DNA of 64,000 nt, taken from Rhabditophanes sp. KR3021. Taxonomy: Eukaryota > Nematoda > Chromadorea > Rhabditida > Alloionematidae. The stretch spans positions 372,001 to 436,000 of the forward strand of contig CAUJLY010000002.1 of assembly GCA_963281155.1 (NCBI GenBank), read 5' to 3'. The notes beneath the pieces were generated by a model that ran no database searches, was not told where the DNA came from, and saw only the letters and a program-made list of their open reading frames with translations. The position numbers and the translations under genes were made by a program. This document shows, one piece after another, positions 12,374-23,862 of this stretch (position 1 is the first letter of the stretch; each line of letters begins with the position of its first letter).

Positions 12374-12669
12374 ACCAGATTCGGAATAGACTTTTTCGAG
12401 GCTTCTTTTTTATCCTTGCTTTGCAGGCGGCCTATTCCTAACCAAATGAGATTTTAATTTTCTACATAAGAGCGTTGATTAATGTAAACTTATTTTGGCA
12501 CTTATAAACATTTTACAAAAAATACTCTTTTATCTTTAGTCTTCCCTCATTAATCGTCCTAGGAAGCAAACCCTTAAGCCCTTGATTTTATAAATATGCC
12601 ACTAGACTCAGTTTTCAATAACATCAGTTTAAGGCTCATTCCCGAAGCAAATCTGAGAAAAGTCAAGGT
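12374..12669 (+). repeat. Dispersed element, copy A (inverted relative to copy B at 48464-48785)
   Basis: By eye the sequence aligns along its whole length with the reverse complement of 48464-48785. The most conserved core, at 12459-12523, contains ACATAAGAGCGTTGATTAA and is nearly identical in both copies; the 3' end ATCAGTTTAAGGCTCATTCC is also shared. Copy A lacks about 40 nt present in copy B. It carries no transposase. It could be a non-autonomous transposon or a repeated non-coding RNA gene. Confidence 0.75.
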
Positions 12670-13211
12670 TTGTGACCACTTATCCCTATGCCTTCGGAGC
12701 AATATATTTTATAAAAATTCTGTAATTGCAGTTTGAAAGACCTGGAATTTATCTATCTTTACTATTAAATAGATTTTCAATATCTCTTTTCTGCTGCTCA
12801 TGGGGGCCATTTAAATATTTCACGAAAATATGATTTCAAACTTATCTACTTATTTACGGAATTTAAGAATTTAATAATAGGAAATTGCAATAAAATGTTA
12901 TCTTTTCACCTGTTTCAAAATAATAAAAAACGAACGAATAATTCAAATACATCATCAATAAGCATTTTTTCAACTCTTAAAAAGCATTGTAATGAATTTC
13001 TGTTAATGTAATTAATTACTCAATCCAACTCGTAGTATAATTGTTGAAATTTCTCTTTAAAGGTTATTTTTAAAGTGCTGTTTTGCTAAACTTCATCTTT
13101 AACTTTCAAAATTCTGAGTTATTTTCGAAATGTATCCTTATTACTATGTTATTATTATCCAGATACAATCTAGTTTAGCAATCATTCTGAATATAATAAC
13201 ATTTATCATAA

Positions 13212-13412
13212 TACACAGACACGCAACAGAAAAATGAAAGAGGCACCGATCTCGACTTCACAACACATACCCTTTCTGACATTGATGAATCTAATGTTGA
13301 TTGGAAAGCTCTTCAAACTGACTGGTCTGGAGTTTCAAACAAAGTAGTTGTTGGTATCGATTATGCCTTTTATCTCTTTGATGCAACTTCAAAAAGAGAA
13401 CACAATTCATGA
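13212..13412 (+). other. Exon-like open segment, gene not resolved
   Basis: A 66-codon frame follows a good acceptor (TACACAG at 13212-13218) and ends TGA at 13412. The translation has normal composition (for example VDWKALQTDWSG and VVVGIDYAFYLFD). An ATG at 12597 inside repeat copy A opens a short frame ending near 12668, but no clean donor joins it in phase. This may be a last exon, a gene remnant, or chance. The family was not recognised. Confidence 0.3.
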
Positions 13413-13878
13413 AATCCGGCTTCCGCACCTTCCCTCAACAAAAAACAATACGAGATAACAAACAACACCTTCTTACCTCAAATATCTCGAACAAATAGAA
13501 AAAAGAATGTTAGGAACTTATTTCGAAGACATTTAGTAACTTATTTTAATATATTTGTAACTTATTGGTATGGCATACCGTTTAGTAGAAAGTTAGAATT
13601 ACTTAATAAATTATTTTTCGTTAAAGAAGCCCTAAATATACATACTTTATATGCTGATATTATCATTACTTTATTACATTTATCATCTTAGTGTAATAAA
13701 CTAATTGTGCTTATTTCTCTCTTATGTTATCCTATTCCCTTGCGGATCTCCGCCTGGCTATTAGGAACCGGCGGAACACTGTTATAAAAACAATGCACTT
13801 ATGTAACAAAATTTATTTATTAAAATTTATAATTAAAAATACACACAAAGTGATTTGTTTCTTTGTGAAGGCCACACA

Positions 13879-14547
13879 TTAATGTTCAAGCATTTTCTTT
13901 AGAATATTATATGCATTATCTAGCTGAAAGACCATTTCTCTAGCCATGTCATCAGTAATAGTATCACTAGCATTCATTTTATTCAGCTCATTGAACCAAA
14001 AAGCAACTTTGGACTTTGGTTCGCATGTTGCTGGAAGATTAGTCATAGCAATTATTGTATCATTTAGGTCAGACAAAGTTGGATGCAAAGCATCGACATC
14101 ACGTGTATTAAGTCTTAGTAAATCCAGGAAAGTGATGAAAAGCTCCGTTACTTGGGCGATTCGAAGAGCAGTCGATCCACCATCGTTAATTGTAACTGGT
14201 TTGCCTTCTTTGACTCTTTTGATGGCAAGGGGGCAGTTGACACGGTACTTTCTGATGAATTTTTCAATCTGTGTCTCTCCAATCATTAGCTGTAACAAAG
14301 AGACTTAGATACTATTTTTAAACATGTTTATTACCTTATATTGAGCCAGTAATTTCGTACACTCCTTGTGATACTCTTCTTTGCTAACATAGTCACCTGC
14401 AAAAGCTTTCTCCAAGCACTCAATCGAATTTATGACTGCATAAAGTTCCCCCAAACTTTCTAACTTGTCCCTTTCGGCTGGGTTGTCGTAAGGTCTAATT
14501 TCCTGGTTGCTAGAAGAATCCCTTGAATTAGGATATGAAAATGACAT
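13879..14547 (-). CDS. VPS28: ESCRT-I subunit VPS28
   Basis: Two exons, 14335-14547 and 13879-14289, with a 45-nt intron (624 nt, 207 aa; human VPS28 is 221). The N-terminal core-binding part contains IRPYDNPAERDKLESLGELY and IECLEKAFAGDYV, and the C-terminal four-helix domain contains TELFITFLDLLRL and FQLDNAYNILKKML. VPS28 joins TSG101 and VPS37 in ESCRT-I, which sorts ubiquitinated cargo on endosomes, and its C-terminal domain contacts ESCRT-II. Nothing appears truncated. Confidence 0.95.
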
Positions 14548-16807
14548 TCTAAGACTGACGATAATGCAAAATAATTTGTGATGTTGATTTGTTTATCACT
14601 AATAGAGTATACGACTAACCAAAAGTGGTCGTTGTAAAATGAGAATGAACCATGAGCATGACATTTTAAAAACTAAGCATCTCATCATTTTTATAAAAAA
14701 TGTCCTTTTCAAAGCAAGACTTCATCTCAATTATATGTACAGTTTATCTCAATTCAATCTGACCTTCTTTACTCAAAACAAGGAATTAATTTACTTATAA
14801 GTTGTAGTAAACGATCATTTTTAAACTGCCATTCGTTTGAGAAGTTGAAACGATCTAAGGCACTTTTGTAATTATCAAAGTAAAGCTAAGCAAATAAATC
14901 TGCATCGTAAGAGACTAAAGGAACCAATTAATCCAAGTTCAATTTGCAACCAAGAATAATTAATTACTTGTGCATATTAATTATTGTATCAAACGGCGCA
15001 ATATTACTTTCTCAGTAGTTGTTCTTACTCACATTTACTATTACCAAGCTTTAATCCGATCTGAATTATATAATGTTATAATTATTTGGTCATAGAGGCA
15101 GCGATTTGCCAAGTACATCCAAGTACCTTTTGGATTGACAAGCAGAAAGGTTTACTTTGGTTATATGACATGTAAACTTGCAACTTATACGTGTACCGTT
15201 TGTTGATTACTAAAATAGGCCTTGATATGCTAAAGTAAGAAAGACCAAACATAGCCTTCATCTTTTAATTATTTAGTAAATATAAGACTTCATCACAGCA
15301 ACTTACTTCAACGAACTTACCATATTATTTGGCATTTATCCTCAGTCTTTACCATCTTTGGCCAATATTTTACAATTTCTTTTATAGCTGGAATGAGCTT
15401 ATTCCTTTATTAACTGTCCTATAAATTGTAATTTGTGAGGTACAGAAGAATCTGCCTATTATGTTTTAGGAACAACATTTTGTAGCATTCATTATAACTA
15501 AAATATTGTCCCACCTAGCAAAACACAACTGTCTAATTATTTTTCACAAACAAATCTTATTCACAATTCTTATGAACAACAACAAACCTGTAGCAAAAAC
15601 ATCCTTTTGACAATTAATTCATATAATTGAACTACATGTTGGTATCATGACATTTCCTAATTTGTTGGGAAGCAAATACCTTTTTGCACATATAGTTTAC
15701 ATCCACCCTTTAACAGGGGACATTACTTTTGCGTTCATTTTTTGCATACTGGATTGACGACTAGTATAATGGGCTTTTCCTGGCTCATTATGGAGATTAT
15801 AATAAGAATTAGTTTGAAGATTAACCGTTAATTTGAAGATTGAGTAATCAAATTATTTAATACCGTCCGAGTACTATCCAGTGCATAAATTAAACTTTAT
15901 TCCCCTAGATCAAGTCATCTCTTACGTTTAAATAAAGTAAGAGAAACGTCTGCTAGTGATTATAAAAACATTCACTCACTACCACAAACCATACTTTAAT
16001 AAAATGTTGGCGCCTTTTTATGATCTATAAGATCAAATATAAATACACCACCTTTACACATCTATTCATTTCCTCATACAAATCGTAAATTTGTTTATAA
16101 GTATTGGAATTGATCTGCAATCCAAAAATATATATTTTGATTGCAATTGCATCACACAAATATCTAAACGGTCGCGTCATTTCAATAACACACGTCAACC
16201 GACTTGCCTCCTTAGTACTCCTATCGCTAGCAACCAATACGCGCCAGTATCCCTAAATTCAGATACTACCACTATCATCTACACCATCCAACCATTAAAA
16301 ACAGCAGCCAGTGTTGGAGCGATGTAGTATTTTATTTTAAAGTAACCCAACCCCACAACATTCTCTATTCAATAGATGGTGGCGGGGAAGGGTGATTGCT
16401 TTTGTCAGTACTAACACACCAGCAATTCTCAATACTTCCCATTCGATGGCTGCCTCTTTGTATGTGACTATCTATACGCCATTACACTTTTCTCCCCCTT
16501 AACAACATTTCCACATTCTCTCTTCTCTCAAAACTACTCGGTCGTTGTATTCGTGTGGTATGGTGTCTCTAGCCAAGACGTAGTGTCGAAAGGAGATTGG
16601 CTCTAGCAACAGCCCAACCGAACAATGCTGCATCAGTCGTGGTTGTGCGATGTTGCGAGGAGGTCGTATGGTGTGTAGTAGTAGTGTCTTTCCTGTCCAT
16701 CCCTTTTTATTCAATACTATTCTTTCCCTTGACGTCGTGTCATTTTTTACCCCCTTATTGCTCCGGACATTCTTTTAACGTTTTGCTTTTATAGAGTATT
16801 AACAATC
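14548..16807. other. Intergenic, divergent promoter region, no gene seen
   Basis: A 2.3-kb spacer between divergent VPS28 and the HMG-box gene. The first 1.5 kb is AT-rich. The stretch 16490-16760 is clearly less AT-rich and pyrimidine-rich on the plus strand and is probably the promoter or 5' UTR of the gene at 16808. A possible acceptor (TTTTATAGAG) lies just before the start codon. The overlapping ORFs at 16025-16794 on both strands look non-coding. Confidence 0.5.
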
Positions 16808-17683
16808 ATGGCTCCATCTCGAAGACAATCTACCAAATTAGCCCTCAAAACTCCAGCAAAGGTTGACGTAAAGCCACCACTCAAAACTGCAGCCTCCCGC
16901 AAGAGAAAAGCCTCTGTTAGTGACAGTGAAGATACACACCAAGGAATCAGCGGCATCAAAATGCCAGTCTCCGAGTTACTATCTGTCTGTGAAATGGTTT
17001 TGGAGGAAAACAGTGGGTTTGAGGACAAGAAGGGAAACACGAAGCTTGGGTCCGTCAGATCTAACTTGCAAAATCTGATCTCGGTGACATCAGCCGAAGC
17101 TGACTCCACTTTCAAAGCAGCCTTTCGAATTGCTACCAAGAAAGACTTTGTCCCCCTCAAAACTATGGCTGAAATGATCCAATCCGTCTTTGGTTCCCCT
17201 CAATATCCAACTCTCTTGCCTGACTACCCGAAGAAGGCTCAATCCGTCTTCCAGAACTTCCTCCAACTCAAAGGTATCACCAACAACTTCACCTCCGTTG
17301 ACGAGAAAATTAGAAAGGAATTTACTGATGACACTAGTGCCGACAAGCTAAAAGCTATCGAAATCTACAAGATTAAAGCGGCTGAGTACAACTCCGAGTT
17401 GGAAGATTTTATCAGTGCACATCCTGAACTTAGCGATGTACAGGTTCAATTTGTCCGCCACAATGCCATCGACTTCAACAAAACGTCCAAGAAAAGTACC
17501 TCCAGGCCAAAAGTAATTAAAGAGCCTGTCCACAAGACAGCATACGACTTCTTCAAGCTCACCAAAAAGGGAAAGTACACTGAATTGGATGAGAAGGCAA
17601 GAGAATCAAAGTTGGCCAAAATATTTGCCAAGCTCAGCACTGATCAAAAACAAATTTTTAATGATCTCCAAGAAAATCAGTAA
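16808..17683 (+). CDS. UBF-like HMG-box protein
   Basis: Intronless, 291 aa. The N-terminus (about 1-40) is basic with repeated Lys-Thr-Pro-Ala pieces and RKRKAS, as in nuclear proteins. A helical region follows (about 55-130). Then come two degenerate HMG-box-like units: one near 139-210 that begins LPDYPKK and ends LEDFISAHPELS, and one at the C-terminus (about 238-288) with HKTAYDFFKLTKKGKYTEL and LSTDQKQIFNDL. The phrases LPDYPKK and HPELS resemble upstream binding factor (UBF), which opens rDNA chromatin for RNA polymerase I. The box spacing is poor, so the family call is tentative. Nuclear DNA binding is likely. Confidence 0.55.
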   Translation: MAPSRRQSTKLALKTPAKVDVKPPLKTAASRKRKASVSDSEDTHQGISGIKMPVSELLSVCEMVLEENSGFEDKKGNTKLGSVRSNLQNLISVTSAEADSTFKAAFRIATKKDFVPLKTMAEMIQSVFGSPQYPTLLPDYPKKAQSVFQNFLQLKGITNNFTSVDEKIRKEFTDDTSADKLKAIEIYKIKAAEYNSELEDFISAHPELSDVQVQFVRHNAIDFNKTSKKSTSRPKVIKEPVHKTAYDFFKLTKKGKYTELDEKARESKLAKIFAKLSTDQKQIFNDLQENQ

Positions 17684-19351
17684 ACAATTCTCATTGATAT
17701 TATAAATATTTTTCTCATGCGATCACTTTTTTATATTTTAACTAATTTGTAATTGTTATAAAATCATTATTTTTAACTGTCTTTCTTCTGTAAAATACAT
17801 TAATCGAATTCATTGATAGCTTTATGAGATAATAACTAACTAAGACAATCTTATCAAATGACCCAATTGGTTCATCAAATTAAACGGGTCTGAGTATACA
17901 GCTTTCCTTCTGCATTTTATCAAACTTTATGTTAGAATGATGCAGTAAAACAAAATATTAATTAAAAATGATATGTATCGTTAGTAAACAGACTGTTTGC
18001 AAAATAATAGGACAATCCAATTCCCGTGTAGATCCACATTTGATAGGTCGTTTTTGAGGATTTTTTATATTTTAGATAAGGCCGTAGAAGTTTTTAATTT
18101 CAAACATCACTTTTCTGAAAAGATGGCCCTCTGCTTAGTCTATAACTGACAGCAATTTTACATTTGCAAAAGGATAGTTTACAAGAAAGCATCAATTAAA
18201 GATTAATTTAATTAAATAAATAAATGAATAGTTTAATTCATAATGTAAACTTCTGTTTTACTTTACATTTTTGACACCAATAATCATATTTTGATTTATT
18301 AGAATCTCTAAGTAAATTATTAGCCATTCCTTTCGAAAACAGTGAAGTAACAATTGATAGCTTGTTACGTTCTATTGTAAATTTCATACTTGCATATTAG
18401 TTGAAATATGAGTCCTATGGTTCGTTCTCAGTATCATTTATTGGTGTTAGAAATCATAAGGGCTTCTAGAACTTGGAATTACATCTAGTTAATTATTTTA
18501 TATTTAACATCAAATATTTTTTGCATCCCAAAACCTCGTTTGTTCAACTATTAAGGGACCTCCAATAGTTAACAACTGTAAAACTCCTCATTAATTTAAA
18601 TGAGAAGTTTAATTTTTAGATGACTCTATTATTCTTACCTTTCTATCACGAATAAACGTTCGGTTTCTTGAGTTTAAGAAGAATGCCTTGTCTAACCGTG
18701 ATTGTCATTTGTTCTTGATGAGCCACAAAATAAAAGTGTAATGACTGATAATTGTTAATCTCAAGCCCATCTCATATTCCTATTTTTAGTTTATTTATCT
18801 CTAACTACGTTTTTTAATAAATTAGTCTAAATAAAAGATTCATGACATGAATTGGCTTGTGTATATTAATTTAGATTTCAACTTATCACAATCAGATCAT
18901 TATAAACAGACCAAAGATGATGGAATAATATTTTATCAGTTTTATACATATATTTATTTAACAAGTAGCTACAGGATATAAAGTACAAAACATCCCTTAC
19001 AAATGGAATACTAATTTATTAAACTTTATTTTGTCGCTCCATACAAAATAATAATCTGACTGAGCTAAAATAGCCCTATCAACTCATTTAACACAATTCA
19101 ACTTTAACAAGATGAAAATGTGATTTTATTGACTTTCTAGATGACTTCAATTTGTTTAACTTTCTAAATGACTTCAATTTATTTAACTTTCTAAATGACT
19201 TCCATTTATTTAACTTTAAAAGGTAACAAAAGAAGAAGTGTTTAAAAAAAGTTTATTATTATTCAAAGCAGATAACATATAATTATTAAATCAACAGTTA
19301 GATTTAAATTAAAGTTTTTTAAGCACAAAGCATGAAGGTGTGATTGAATGT
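17684..19351. other. Intergenic between convergent genes, no gene seen
   Basis: AT-rich. It contains the 27-bp tandem repeat at 19133-19217 and no convincing ORF. Confidence 0.6.
19133..19217. repeat. 27-bp tandem repeat, three units
   Basis: Units begin at 19133, 19160 and 19187, each beginning CTTTCTARATGACTTC and ending in a T-rich TTTAA, followed by a partial CTTT. Copies differ at one to three positions. It lies downstream of the CCT4 stop. Confidence 0.9.
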
Positions 19352-21006
19352 TTACCTTACAGTCAAAACAATATCATCAATTTTCAAGATTGAGCGAACA
19401 CACTCAGCTGCTTGTTTGACAGCATTAACTGAGACAAGGAGGGGTTGGACAACATTTTCCTCGAGAATATCAGTGACATATCCCTTTCTGACGTTTACTC
19501 CATGGTTTCTGTTTCCAGCAGCATGTTGATTTCTGAGCTCGGTAACAGTAGTGATTGGAGACAAACCAGCATTTTCAGCCAATGTGTATGGGACAAGTTC
19601 GAGGGCCTCGGCGAATTGCTTCCAAACGTAATGTTCAGCTCCTTGTCTGGTTTGGGCCATCTTTCTGAGTTGGACGGCGATTTCCATTTCGGGGGCACCA
19701 CCTCCTGGCAGGAGAGCCTTTTTCTTGACGAGGCATCTGATGACACAGAGGGCATCGTGGACGGATCTTTCCGCCTCGTCCAACACCAACTTGTTTGAAC
19801 CTCTGAGCAAGATGGACACGGCATTGGATTTAGCCTTGATTCCAGAGACTTTGACGACTCTCTCACTTGGACTAGTTTCCATTTGCTCGACCTTGTCGGC
19901 ATAGCCTAGCTTTTCGGCTGTGAACTGGTCGGAACTGGCAACGACGGAAGCTCCCAAGATTTCGGAGTAATAACGGATGTCGGTTCTTTCGATGTCCTTG
20001 ATCACCATGATCTTCATCTTGGCAAAGAAGTGCAGGGCTAAGTCACTGATGGCGTCACGCAGGATTGACTTTTGGATCAAGAGTACATTGCAGCCGGTTC
20101 CTTTGATGACTTTGCAGAGGTTTAAGATGTAGGCTCTTTCTTCCTTGAAGACGCGATCCATCTTGGCGTAGTCGTCGATGGCGACGTTGCTTTCGATGTT
20201 GGTTTTTGGGGGAGAGATCTGGAATTGGATGAGGCCAATCTTGGCCTTTTCAATCACTCCTGGACCTCCGTGTCCCATTGACTTCTGGTCGATGATAGCT
20301 CCTTCGATCAAAGCGGACTCCTCCACAGTTTCCCCGAGTCTTTTGATAATTTTGATCATATTAATGTCGCAAGATTCCTCATTCAAAGGATCGACTACCT
20401 TCTTGACAGCCTGGACAGCCATTGGGCCTAAGATGTCTGAGTAGTTTGAAACAACCTTTGAGTTCAAAGAAGTCTTAGCCAACTTGATTAGCTTTTCATC
20501 GTCATTAAAGTCAAGTGGAATAGCCATTCCTTCGAGGATCTTTTCAGCCTCAGTAGCAGCAGTTTGGAAGGATTCGGAGATGACGGTAGGGTGGATTCCC
20601 ATAGCCAGTAATTTTTCCGCAGCGTCTAACAAGGCTCCGGCAATGACTGTGACTGTGGTGGTGCCATCTCCAGCTTCAATATCTTGAGCTTTTGCTAGAT
20701 CGACTAACTAAAAAGGGAAACTTGTATTAAATGATGACTTAGACTTACCATCTTAGCAGTTGGATGTACGACAGACATCAAGTTCAAGATGGTAGCTCCA
20801 TCATTTGTGATGGTGACTTCTCCATCAGCACTTTGAATCATCTTGTCCATTCCACAAGGTCCGAGGGAGGTACGAATGGCAGCTGAGACAGATTTGGCTG
20901 CGATGATGTTTGAAGAAAGTACAGATTCTGGCTTTTCCTTGTCATTGAATGTTTTACCTTGCGAAACTGAGGCGTTCGAGATGTTTGATGCGACTTTAGT
21001 GGCCAT
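19352..21006 (-). CDS. CCT4: T-complex protein 1 subunit delta (CCT4)
   Basis: Two exons, 20749-21006 and 19352-20707, with a 41-nt intron (1614 nt, 537 aa, the usual CCT size). CCT4 is one of eight subunits of the cytosolic chaperonin that folds actin, tubulin and other proteins with ATP. Group II chaperonin motifs are present: [91 protein letters not shown] and ENAGLSPI. The delta-type C-terminus is [18 protein letters not shown]. The segment after the splice reads [15 protein letters not shown]. The GDGTT-type catalytic motif follows at the expected place: the downstream exon is continuous there. An acceptor, TTTTGTAG, lies 14 nt upstream of the ATG. Confidence 0.97.
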
Positions 21007-22540
21007 GATTATAAGATATCTACAAAAGGACAATATTATTAAAAGGAGGTCAATAAATTGAGGAATAAAATAGGATGAAAACTTTGATGATCATATCGAG
21101 GGCGAGTATTAAGAAGAAGGCAATGCATTTAAAATGAATTTGGTTGGGGTAAAGCACCTCGAGTTTAGCGATCGCAACGAGACAGTTGTTAAAACCAACT
21201 AAATAGAAAGATCCAGAAAAGTTGAGAAAATGGTGGGCTTTGTTGTTGTTGATCGATGGAATAATCAAGTTAGAGTTAAAGATTGTTTTAATTGGGACTT
21301 TGAATGCAATAACAGTCAAACCTTTAATAATAATGACAATTTAAAAAGATAACTACTATGTTTGATACCGGAATTCAATACAATGATAAGATGGCACTAA
21401 GGTTAATAAAGAAGCAATCAAGTTAAGTTTCTTTCAACTAAATGCATTTTACTTTAAATAAACGAATGATTGTAAGTGAGGGTGGTCAAATTGGTACTTT
21501 TTTCGCCGTTGCAGTTAATGTCTCAGCTATCAAAGAAATAAGTTATTTTGTCGATTTATAAACACAAATAAATATATTTTATTATATCAAATTGTTTTTA
21601 ACTGTAATATTTATTCTAATTATAAATGAGTTGGGTTACAAAGTATAGGTTAAGGATTGAAATGAATATGCTTTAAGAAGCAGTCTCATTATGCAAAACA
21701 CCATTGTTCTCAGGATGCAGTAATTCCAACAAGATCTTTTAACAACACCAAGAGTCTTAAGGTATTTTGGTGAACCGTCCAAACTTCCAATTTTACAAAC
21801 TCCAACTAATTTCTAGTGTAGTTGAAACGTTTGTTTTGTTGGTTGATGGATGTTCGGGACGAGTTTGATTGATAATAAAAGATGGGTGAAATGATGAAAA
21901 GGTGTCTATTTAAAAATGGGCAACATTCAAAATAAATGATCCTAAAGCCGTCCATTAATTTCAATTTATTTTGCAAGAAACTAAAGGTGAATTTAACTTA
22001 GCGATCTCGACAGCTTCCAATTAAAATCAACTCATCAAGGAGCAGAAATTTAGAGCATCAAACTTGGCTTAAACCGCAACAAAAGTATTATTATCAAAAG
22101 AAAATACATCGACACATGAATTTGGACTTTTATTTTTACACACACCCTTCTATTTATCCGAAATCACAAAACTAAGCAGATGCCAATTAAAAAGATGCAA
22201 AACAAGTTTGTATAAACATTCTATTTATAAATCATCTAAATATGTATATGTTGCAAAAGTTCACGAGATTATTCGTTATAGTTTAAACTTTTCTTCAAAT
22301 TACTTTTCTATACATAACTTCCCTTTAATAATGAAGGCTCTTGGAGAAAACAAAACTTTTAATCTCAATTTACTATAGTGTTTAAAAAGTGTTGCTAGTA
22401 CCTCGACAAAGTATATAGTACATCTAAGTAAATATTGTTTTAACAAAAAAAAGTGACAACCAAATAGATGCATGGTAATTTTTACTTCCTTATTACTTTT
22501 TTGTGACTTTTATTAAAACAAAATAAAAAGTATGTATCTT
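21007..22540. other. Intergenic, no gene supported
   Basis: AT-rich. An 89-codon minus ORF (21050-21319) has a hydrophobic middle and lies just upstream of CCT4; it starts from a non-ATG codon in the six-frame reading or has no visible context, so I do not call it. Confidence 0.45.
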
Positions 22541-23046
22541 TTACACGACCCGTTCGAGTGAATCTACTTTCAACAAGAGTCCATTTCTACCACAAGCTTC
22601 TTCGTAGGAAGGCAATGTATATTGGTTCCATTGTTTGTTGGTTAAGTGTTGTTGATACCCTGGTTTAATGATGGAAAATTGGTGGTGGTGGTTTCGATAT
22701 CCTCTTCGTAAAGCCCTTTCTATAGGGATTTTTACCGTAAATACAAGTGGTTGTTTGGAAAATCTAAAAACAATAACATCCAGAGTTATAAATATGACAT
22801 TTGTTTGGCCAAACCATCTTACCTTAATTCGAAATTCTTTTTACGGCAATCCATTTTAGATAAACAAGCAGATGTGACACAACACGAAACAAAAAGCAAC
22901 ATTATGATTAGTAGCAAAATTGGTCTAGCTATCGAAGGTTCCGAATAATGAAAAGCCACTGTTGACCCGAATATCAAAAAAAGATGAAATGTGAGAAGGA
23001 AAACTTTGGCTGTATTTCCAGAACATTTGACAATTGTCCGAGCCAT
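22541..23046 (-). CDS. Small two-helix membrane protein, uncharacterised
   Basis: Two exons, 22823-23046 and 22541-22763, joined across a 59-nt GTAAGA...TTTTTAG intron (447 nt, 148 aa). The phase fits exactly (TTAAG joined to ATTTTC). Residues about 14-34 and 42-62 are hydrophobic and make a hairpin of two membrane segments. The second is followed by a Cys-rich stretch and a basic tail with HHH. The C-terminus carries LPSYEEAC, a PPxY-like site of the form that WW-domain (NEDD4-type) ubiquitin ligases bind. I do not recognise the family. The second exon is read on the strand opposite to longer spurious plus-strand ORFs. Confidence 0.6.
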
Positions 23047-23862
23047 CCTGATTTAGTGTCTTTATATTGTTGCCAGATATGTAGTTAGACAATAGATAGT
23101 GACTATAATATTTATTGAAATAAATGGCCTACACACTTTCCAGCTCCTAAAGAGAGAGACTTAATTTGTGCCAAATGATACCAGTATATTCTTTCACTCG
23201 AATTAATAGCGCACCCTCCTCACAAATAGTTAAACCATGCAACATCGCCTTAACTCAGACTATTTAAATTAACTCATCCCAGGAGAACAGGCCAATACTT
23301 TGTCAAGCTGGGACGGTTTTGGAACATATTATAGACTAGTTATATTATAATTTTGCTTACCAAAATAATATGCATATCCGGCTCTATATGAATTTCAGTA
23401 CAACCCAAAAAAGAGGCAGCAGTCCTCCTTTTTTCTTTTCTTATTTAATCTTTTAACCATATTTCTAAGGATATTACTGAGGATATTTATTACAATATTT
23501 GAATACATATGTTTTGTACTGCAAAAGATATTGTTGCTACAAGTCATCTCATAAATCACTATGAATAAATATATAATATACACCATTTTATTTATAAGAC
23601 AATTCAAGAAATGAGTTGAGAAGTCTGTTCGTTTTTTGTTAACATGAATAAGTTAATAGTAATAGTAGAAATGTATTATATACATAAATATCAACAAAAA
23701 ATACTACAAAAAGTGAGGATGGCTTTGAAAGAACAATATAAATGTTGGTTACTTTTAAGAGTGTTAACAAATTAAATATTAACTGTGACGACAGGGTGGA
23801 TGTGTTTTTTGTCATTATAAATGATATCTTATTAGATATATTTATTAAGAATATTTATTGGT
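23047..23862. other. Intergenic, no gene seen
   Basis: AT-rich spacer between two minus-strand genes. The ORF at 23395-23607 has no coding character. Confidence 0.55.

Larger units (their letters stand above)
11646..13878. other. Intergenic with dispersed repeat copy A and an exon-like segment
   Basis: Holds one copy of a dispersed element (12374-12669), a coding-like piece (13212-13412) and, at 13742-13775, a GC-rich patch with GCGGATCTCCGC and a following GGCGGA that could form a hairpin. The rest is AT-rich. Confidence 0.5.
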
